Shown in pieces: positions 57,801 to 64,000 of a DNA stretch of 64,000 nt (positions within the stretch are counted from its first letter, which is position 1; every line of letters starts with the position of its first letter). The DNA is from Anaspis maculata (taxonomy: Eukaryota > Arthropoda > Insecta > Coleoptera > Scraptiidae). Under the pieces are notes generated by a model that was given only the letters and a program-made list of their open reading frames with translations, ran no database searches and was not told the DNA's origin. A program made the translations under genes and the position numbers. The stretch covers positions 6,376,070-6,440,069 of the forward strand of contig OX421967.1 of NCBI GenBank assembly GCA_949128115.1. Direction: 5' to 3'.

Positions 57801-59636
57801 GACAATTTTCTTGAAACCTTTCAAGGCTACTTCGGCTTTCAGCCTGCGGGTGTCTCCTTTGCCCTTGGCTTTGGCCAAATCGTGGTTCAAATGGAACTCG
57901 ATCGCTTTGCAATCGGCTCTGTTGTAGTAAACCCGGCAAAAAGCCAGTTTTCCGTCCCTGCCGGCTCGACCCGATTCTTGGTAGAAAGACGCCGGTTCTT
58001 TTGGTACTCCCCAGTGCACCACAAATCTGTAAAACCACAAAAAAATCAAATTTACTTCGTAAACTGCTTTTTTAACCACTTGAAATTTTCTTTCGACGTT
58101 CCAACTTGAGAGCATACACTCAACGCATAACTATAACACGGCTGACCATTTTAAATTGCTTAGAGAAACTGAAGAAGCCGAGGAAATGTGAGAAATCAAA
58201 AAAACCGATGTTGAACCACTCAAAACCATTGAAGCTGTTTGAATTTTTTTCACGTCAAACTAGTTAACGTAGTTGGAAACGGGAAAGCTTGTGGTTGGTG
58301 ACGAGGCCAAACACCGACGCTAGGCACAAACTCACCTGACAGTGGCTTTGTCTACGCCCATTCCAAAACTAATGGTTGCGCAAATTACGGGATAGATGCC
58401 GTTCTGCCAGTCCTCCTGGCACTGCAATCGGTCCTTGTTTTTCAGGCCTGCGTGGTAACTTTTCGCTTTGATGCCCAAAGAACTCAGCTTGTCGGCGATC
58501 AGCTCGGTTTGTTCCCTGGTTCTGCAGTAAATTATGCCGCAAGGCAGGTCTTTTTTGTCGCTTTGTACTGTGCTTTGTTCCTTGCTAACTTCTTTGTTTT
58601 CGTTCTTGTTCAGATCTTTGTCTTCTTCTTCTTCTTCTTCTACTCCATTGTTTAATTTCTTTAGTGCATCGTCATCAGTTTTATTACAGCCATTTTTTAC
58701 TTTATCGGAGCTCATTGAAGCAATGATGAATGCTTTGAGGTGGACAAACGGATCTTCGAGCATGTTTTGGAAATGCACGTCGTAGAAGAGGTTTTGTCTG
58801 AAGCACGAGGTTTTGAAGGTTTGTAAATCTTTGGCCAGTTTCAAGCTCCTGTTGGACAACAAAAAAGTTTAGGAGAGTGACATGAATTGAAGATAAGCTG
58901 AGCCAGAGGTTGACCTGGACCAGACCTAGACCTGGACCAGACCTTGACCTGGACCAGACCTTGACCAGACCTTGACCTGGACCAGACCTTGACCTGGACC
59001 AGACCTTGACCTGGACCTGGACCTGGACCAGACCTTGACCTGGACCAGACCTTGACCTGGACCAGACCTTGACCTGGACCAGACCTTGACCTGGACCAGA
59101 CCTTGACCTGGACCAGACCTTGACCTGGACCAGACTTTGACCTGGACCAGACCTTGACCAGACCTTGACCTGGATCAGATCTGAAGCATACCTGATGATA
59201 TCTTTGGTGACGTCGGCACCGGCCGTGGCCGTCAAAGCGATCCACGGAATGCTCTCGCTGGGCCCGGTCGTCCTGAGCACGCCGAGTTTTTGGTAGTCGG
59301 GTCTGAAATCGTGACCCCACTCGCTGACGCAGTGGGCTTCGTCCACAACGATGTAAGCTATCTTGTCGAAATTCACAAGATTGGTAAAAAGACTCTGCAA
59401 TAAATTTTTTTTCCAATAATCACATTCAAGTATTCATATATTAATTTTCAATGCTTGTGAATATTTAATACCTTGAAAGTGTGCGTAGCTGCCTGTTCCG
59501 GCGTGATGTACAGAAGCCTCGTGTTTGGCTTGACCGATTTCAGGTCGGCAATCAAGGCTTCCCGTTCGCCCTTGAGGGTTTTCGAATTGATCGATGCGGC
59601 TCTGATTTTCAACGCCAGCATGTGATCGATTTGGTC
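42895..59636 (-). CDS. RECQL5: RECQL5-type DNA helicase, 5' end beyond the window
   Basis: This is a 3'-5' DNA helicase that also binds RNA polymerase II and restrains transcription-linked recombination. Ten exons join in phase: 59636-59472, 59394-59192, 58848-58336, 58026-57781, 57647-57432, 57303-57186, 56351-56070, 50130-49974, 45926-45240 and 42971-42895, giving 887 visible residues. Motifs seen are [13 protein letters not shown] ([11 protein letters not shown], residues 73-76), [28 protein letters not shown] and [10 protein letters not shown]. The RecQ zinc cysteines fall at 378, 394, 398 and 401. LYGGGRKG and a KIX-like segment ([20 protein letters not shown]) are RECQL5 hallmarks, as is the C-terminal SRI-like domain ([11 protein letters not shown]...FKSTAR to the end), which would bind the polymerase CTD. 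Walker A and everything before it lie past 59.64 kb. An acidic, lysine-rich insert of about 50 residues precedes motif IV. The roughly 16.7-kb span is mostly repeat-filled introns. Confidence 0.92.
43140..45150. repeat. Array VI in the last RECQL5 intron; 251-bp units with a 753-bp duplication
   Basis: Eight units are anchored by CTGAGAGGTGTCACAACGTA, ACTTCAATCGAATTTCATTTTC, and CTTGTCGCACTTCCAAGAGT. Three units (about 43155-43907) recur at +753 bp almost unchanged: the first two thirds are identical in translation and the last third has a few changes. The unit aligns with the arrays I-III unit over the AGAGGTG core, the AAAAGTTACC/AAAATATCAAAA middle and the CTTGTSGCAC end. Open frames of 67-84 codons recur in each unit; I treat these as repeat sequence, not genes. 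Confidence 0.9.
46106..47050. repeat. Long inverted repeat, arms about 270 bp
   Basis: The left arm 46106-46370 matches the inverse of 46776-47050. Shared marks include TTTCTGCATTAGAGCAAGCT, CATGTACGCGAAAGTGA and AAGGGACATTGTCTT. The 405-bp spacer is unrelated. It lies in a RECQL5 intron. A transcript would fold into a long, imperfect duplex. No target duplication was identified. Confidence 0.9.
47051..48350. other. Intronic sequence without recognised features
   Basis: Within the RECQL5 intron. Overlapping short frames near 47890-48100 look like chance. A run of ACAGACGGACACACAGACAG-type simple sequence at 48288-48325 leads into the minisatellite. Confidence 0.5.
48360..48955. repeat. 30-bp minisatellite in a RECQL5 intron
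   Basis: About twenty copies of a unit combining GGAATTCCCGGAA (palindromic GGAATTCC) and TCTTTCGGAAATCACC. Units vary from 24 to 30 bp, mostly in multiples of three, so both strands show long open frames. I reject those as genes. Confidence 0.93.
49127..49899. mobile_element. MITE with about 60-bp inverted ends and TA duplication (773 bp)
   Basis: The ends CAGGGTGG... and ...TGTCACCCTG are flanked by TA on both sides. Inverted similarity extends inward through GGAGTGCRAAAATRACCTG and TTTAGCAAGGTCCC. The TA target and CAGGG ends suggest a Tc1/mariner-type non-autonomous element. It has no transposase. Confidence 0.8.
50131..50737. other. RECQL5 intron segment, partly GC-rich
   Basis: 50200-50300 is GC-rich (GGCGGGGGTGACTGGCGAAG). 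Nothing recognisable as a gene or RNA was seen. Confidence 0.4.
50738..52520. repeat. Inverted repeat pair with arms about 280 bp
   Basis: 50738-51020 matches the inverse of 52247-52520. Shared marks are CTGAAAATCAGGTGCG at the outer ends, CTGGCATGCGAGGACAGAG, and CGGTTTTTGAATTTTG at the inner ends. The tRNA-like head at 52133 adjoins the right arm. The arms may therefore be bodies of the same SINE-type element in opposite orientation rather than ends of one transposon. It lies in a RECQL5 intron. Confidence 0.85.
52133..52215 (+). mobile_element. tRNA-like head of a SINE
   Basis: The B box GGTTCGATTCC (52195-52205) is preceded by an A-box-like TAACTTAGTGG (52140-52150). A perfect five-pair anticodon stem, TCCAT/ATGGA, encloses a 7-base loop reading CTGGCAA. 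The acceptor ends pair at about six of seven positions. The D arm is irregular and the implied anticodon GGC is unusual for animals, so I read it as a SINE head rather than a functional tRNA. Confidence 0.6.
52521..56069. other. RECQL5 intron, mostly unassigned
   Basis: No exon, tRNA or clear array was found. The only structures noted are a TATACAGGGTG motif (52588) like the MITE ends, the inverted pair at 54582/55079, and a small inverted pair AACCGGACAAA/TTTGTCCGGTT (55340 and 55496). Frames of 60-113 codons at 53-55.3 kb match no family I recognise. Confidence 0.4.
54582..55102. repeat. 24-bp inverted pair bounding 521 bp
   Basis: GGGGCCCTATTTCTAGCAGG and onward to 54605 is matched inversely, with one difference, at 55079-55102. 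The interior is GC-richer than the surrounding intron. It may be a small transposon, but no target duplication was seen. Confidence 0.6.
56400..57115. repeat. Three-copy 276-bp tandem repeat in a RECQL5 intron
   Basis: AAGTATAACACCGTTCC-type anchors lie at about 56420, 56696 and 56973. Units share CGAAAAACGGAGGTGGAACCAG and GGTTCTGGTCTATTGAAC. A weaker fourth copy is in the next introns near 58125. The 145-codon open frame across it is antisense to the gene and repeat-derived. Confidence 0.85.
58906..59178. repeat. 18-bp minisatellite in a RECQL5 intron
   Basis: About fifteen copies of GACCAGACCTTGACCTGG, with some units shortened to GACCTGGACCTGG. It lies within the 343-bp intron between the DEAH and motif-IV exons and makes up most of it. 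Confidence 0.95.
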
Positions 59637-59779
59637 CTGAAAACCAAAACAACATTTCAAAAATATGCCCTGATTCAATATTTTCATGATTTTTCAACTC
59701 CGTTGATCGAAATGACACGATAAAATCAAGTTGGCGTACAAATTAGTGCTGGTTCAACATCCGTTTTTTCAACATCCAT

Positions 59780-62700
59780 CTAACGAGAATTATGAACCCT
59801 TCAATACAAATAATTGTGACGCCGTCGCCAAAAAATCGTGACTTTTTCAACACAAAATCAGACGTCTTGGTACAGGGAATCGTGATAGCTTGAGCACGAG
59901 ACCTTAGAATTTCCTGTAGGTACATAAAAAAATTGCGTTTTCAACAAACAAATGCGACTTCTACAGGACAACAGTGAGGTTGTCGGCAAAAAAATTGTGA
60001 CTTTTCGACATAAAATCCTGAGGTTTGGGCCACAGGGTATCGCGATAACTAGAGCATGACACCAAGGAATCTCCTGTACAAAAAATAATTGCGTTTTTAA
60101 TAAGGAATTGCGACTTCTACAGCACAGATAATCGTGATGTTTTCGCCAAGAAATCGTGACTTTTTCAACACAAAATCATGAGGTTTTGGTACAGGGAAAC
60201 GTGATAACTTGAGAACCAAATCATAAAATTCTCTGTACAGTAAAGCAATTCAACAAAGATAATCACGACTCTTTCAGCACAGATAATCGTGACGTTGTCG
60301 CCAAAAAATCGTGACATTTTCGTAACAAAATCATGAGGTAACTTGAGCACAAAACCATGAAATTTCCTTTATAGAAAATTGCTGCGTTTTCGACAAAGAA
60401 TTACGACTCCTTCGGCACAGATAATCGTGACGTTGTCGCCACAAAATCGTGACTCTTATGACACAATATCATGAGGTTTTGGAACAGGAAATCGTGATAG
60501 CTGGAATATAAAACCATGGAATTTCCTGTACAGAAAACGAATGCACTTTTAACAAAGAATTGCGACCCTTTCAACACAGATAATCGTGACGTTGTCGCAA
60601 AAAAATCGTGACCCTTATGACACAACATCATGAAGTTTTGGCTGTGGTTTTGGTAAAAGAAATCGTCATAACTGGAATATAAAACCATGGAATTTCCTGT
60701 ACAGAAAACCAATGCGTTTTCAACAAAGAATTGCGACTCTTTCAGCATAGATAATCGTGACGTTGTCGCCGAGAAATCGTGACTTTTTCGACACAAAATC
60801 GTGAGGTTTTGGTACAGGGAATTGTGATAGCTTGAGAACAAAACCATGAAATTTCCTGTGAAGAACATCAATTCGTTTTTATCAAAGAATCGCGACTGCT
60901 TAGGCACAGATAATCTTGACAATGTCGCCAAAAAATCGTGACATTTTTGGCACAAAATCGTTAGGTTATGGTACAGGGAATTGTGATGAGTTGAGTACGA
61001 AACCATGGAATTTTCGGTACAAAAGATCAATGCGTTTTTAACAAAGAATTGCGACTCTTTTAGCATGGATAATCGTGACGTTGTCGCTAGCGAATCGTGA
61101 CTGTTTTGAGACAAAATCGTGACGATTCTAGTACAAGCAAACAAGACTTTTGACAAGGAATTGTGATAGCTTGGGCAAAAATTATGACGCTTGTAATTTT
61201 TCAATTTATTCCGCTAAAATTACATAATAGAAATATGTTTTAGTACAGGGCATTAAGAGGTTCTGAACAAAGAATCGTGACCCATTCTGCACCGATAACA
61301 GTGATGTTGTCGCCAGAAAATCGTGACTTTTCCCATACAAAATAATCACGTTTTGGTACAGGGAATCGTGATATCTTGAGCATAAAAAAATCACGACAAA
61401 TGATTGTGACACTGTCGCTAACGAATCGTGACTTTTTTGACACAACATCGTGACAATTTTAGTACACGCAATCAAAACGTTTTTAACAAGGAAATGACAG
61501 CTTGGGTAGAAAATCATCAAGCTCCCTGCTTCCTGTATAGGAAATTGGGAGGTCTTTGACGAAGAATCGTGACTCATTCGGCTCCGATAATAATGAGGTT
61601 GTCGCCAGAAAATCTGACTTTTTCCCCACAAAATCATCACGTTTTGGTACAGGGAATCGTGATATCTTGAACGTAAGAAAATCACGACTTCTTTGGCACA
61701 AATAATCGTGATACACATTATCAAGACCTTTGCGAAAAAGAATTGATTTTCCACACAAAAACATGACGTATTGGTACAGGGAATCGTGATATCTTGAGCA
61801 AAAAAACAATCACGACACCTGCGGCAAAAACAATCGTGACATTGTCGTTAGCGAACCGTGACGATTTTAGTACACGAAACACGCAATCAAGACGTTTTTA
61901 ATTAGGAATCGTGACCTACTTAATTTCAGATATCGTGCCGATGTCACCAAAAAATCGTGACGTCTTGGTTAAAAAAATAGTGATATCTTGAGTACAAGAT
62001 CATGAAGTTTCTTGTATAGATATCAAGGCATTTGAACAAAGAATCGTTACTACTTTCGGGACAAATGATCCTGACGTGGTCGCCAGAGAATCGTGACTTT
62101 TTGGCATAAAATCGTGACGTTTTTTGGTACAAGTAGTAATCAGGACGTTTTTGCCAATGAATCGTGACCATTTCTAATACAGATAATCGTGACGTTGTCG
62201 CCAGAAAATCGTGACAATTTGGTACAGTGAATCGTGACTGATTCGGCAAAGATAATTGTGACGATGTCGCCAGAAAATCGTGACGTTGTCGTCAAAAAAT
62301 CGTGACGATTTCGATACACGCAACAAAACTTTTTTGGTTATGAATCGTGACATTTCAATACGGATAATCGTGACGTTGTCGTTAGCGAATCGTGACTTTT
62401 TTGGCAGAAGGTCGTGACTTTTGGTACAGAGAATCGTGACATTTTGAGCACAAGATCATGACAATACCTGCACAATCCAGCGGTTTTCAACAAAGAATCG
62501 TGAATCATTCTGCACAGATAATTGTGACTTCGTCGCCAGAAAGTCGTGACTATTTTGATGTCGGCAACAAGACCTTTTTGATAATGAATCTTGATATATT
62601 TCAATATGGATAATCGTAACGTTGTCGCTAGAAAATCGTGACTTTTTTGGCAAAAATTTGTGACTGTTGGTATAGAGAATCGTGACATTTAAGGCGTGAG

Positions 62701-64000
62701 GTCATTACATTTCCTGTACAGAGAATCAAGCGGTTTTTACAATGAATCGTGACTCATTCGGCACAGATAATTGTGATTTTGTTGCCAGAAAATCGTGACG
62801 TTGTCGTCAAAGAATCGCGACGATTCTGATACACGCAACAAGACCTTTTTGATAATGAATCCGAATCGTGACCTATTTCAATATATATAATCATGACATT
62901 GTCGCTAGAAAATCGTGACTTTCTTGGCAGAAGTTTGTGACTTTTGGTACAGAGAATCGTGACATTCTAAGCAAAGGATCATGACATGTCCTGTACAGAG
63001 AATCAAGCAGTTTTTAACAAAGAATCGTGACTCATTCGGCACAGAAAATTATGACGATGTCGCCAGAAAATCGTGGTGTTGTCGTCAGTGAATCGTGACG
63101 ATTTTGATACACGCAACAAAATCTTTTTGGTAATGAATCGTGAGTTCTTTCAATACGGATAATCGTGACGTTGTCGCTAGAAAATCGTGACTTTCTTTGG
63201 CAAAAGCTCGTGATGTTTTTGTGCAGAAAATCGTGACTTCTTCAACACAAGACCATGAGTTTCCTGTATAAAAAATCGAGGCTTTTTAACAAAGAATCGT
63301 GACTACTTCGGCACAAATAATATTGACGTTGTCACCAGAGAATAATGTTTTTTTTTGGTAAAAAATCATGACGTTTTTGGTACAAGCAATCAGGACTCTC
63401 TTCCCAATGAATCGTGACCTATTCCAAGTAATCGTGATGCTGTCGCCAGAAAATCGTGACGTTTTGGTACAGAAAATCGTGACTTCTTCAACACAAGACC
63501 ATGAGTTTCTTGTATAGGAAATCGAGGCGTTTTTGACAAAGAATCGTGACTCCTTCGACACAAATAATCGTGAAGTTGTCACCAGAGAATCGTGATTTTT
63601 TTGGCATCAAATCGTGAAGTTTTTGGTACAAGCAATCAGGACTCTTTTCCCAATGAATCGTGACCTATTCCAATACAAATAATCGTGACGCTGTCGCCAG
63701 AAAATCGTGACGTTTTGGTACAGAAAATCGTGATTTCTTCAACACAAGGCCATGAGTTTCTTGTACACAAAATCAAGGCGTTTTTAATGAAGAATCGTGA
63801 GTAGTTCGGCACAAATAATCGTGACGTTGTCACCAGAGAATTGTGATTTTTTTTGTATAAAATCGTGATGTTTTGTTACAAGCAATCAGGACTCTTTTGC
63901 CAATGAATCGTGACCTATTCCAATACAAATAATCGTGACGCTGTCGCCAGAAAATCGTGACGTTCTTGTACAGAAAATCGTGACTTCTTTAACACAAGAC
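59780..64000. repeat. AATCGTGAC array, running off the window
   Basis: The 9-mer AATCGTGAC, and near forms, occurs at irregular 20-60 bp spacing through more than 4 kb. It is embedded in longer phrases such as GACGTTGTCGCCAGAAAATC and TTTTGGTACAGGGAATCGTG. Toward the right edge the phrases settle into a higher-order unit of about 244-254 bp (ATGAATCGTGACCTATTCC at about 63408, 63652, 63906). It lies in the RECQL5 intron upstream of the first visible exon. Confidence 0.92.

Noticed and set aside
58702..59416. 191- and 232-codon frames running from the DEAH exon
   Set aside because: The parts beyond the exon are the 18-bp intronic minisatellite ([11 protein letters not shown]); only 59192-59394 is coding.
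60401..61204. 267-codon minus-strand frame, plus others to 63833
   Set aside because: The repeated phrases (ILCQKSHDFLATTSRLS) come from the AATCGTGAC array; no start context, domain or splice support.
1..64000. CRISPR array among the many repeats
   Set aside because: No short identical repeats with unique equal-length spacers; the context is eukaryotic.

Overview
This window looks like animal nuclear DNA, most likely an arthropod. It has AT-rich sequence, GT-AG introns, a multi-exon fatty acyl-CoA reductase of the insect type, tRNA-derived SINEs and hAT-like MITEs. A sap-feeding hemipteran such as a scale insect or mealybug would fit, but that is only inference. Perhaps four fifths of the window is repeat sequence. 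The genes are split into short exons by introns filled with tandem arrays. Gene models here were built by matching splice phases by eye; no transcript evidence was available.

Layout. 1-7.0 kb is repeats: a GC-rich array of about 265 bp units, a 162-bp satellite, an LTR with a primer-binding site, and a tandem family interrupted by a hAT-like element that itself holds a second hAT-like element. 7-22.5 kb holds small secreted-protein candidates on the + strand. These are two paralogous acidic proteins (8057 and 13200), a 61-residue three-exon peptide (12424), and a gene or gene pair with four duplicated exons (18446-22432) encoding a repeated Gly/Ser-rich MFNP peptide. Three arrays of about 290-411 bp units stand upstream of these genes. 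22.7-29.5 kb holds a complete six-exon fatty acyl-CoA reductase on the - strand, with a 4-kb intron made of another array. 29.7-34.9 kb is a dimeric AAGCTT repeat array with a SINE in it. 37.8-41.9 kb is a roughly 425-bp array flanked by inverted copies of a short sequence. 42.9-59.6 kb holds ten exons of a RECQL5 helicase on the - strand. Its N-terminal exons, including Walker A, lie beyond the window. Its introns hold six or more different repeat structures, and its first visible intron is an AATCGTGAC array running off the right edge.

The main novelty candidate is a repeat superfamily recurring from about 6.8 to 45 kb. Its best-kept monomers carry GAGAGGTGYCACA and, roughly 85-100 bp later, the inverted match TGTGGCACCTC. 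Between them lies a hairpin, GTGGCC-N6-GGCCAC. Diverged relatives sit in the FAR intron, in the 37.8-41.9 kb array and in the last RECQL5 intron. The second candidate is the cluster of small secreted-protein genes with duplicated phase-1 exons. One of these genes has a promoter segment that is also found, with a degenerate TATA box, upstream of an unrelated secreted-protein gene.
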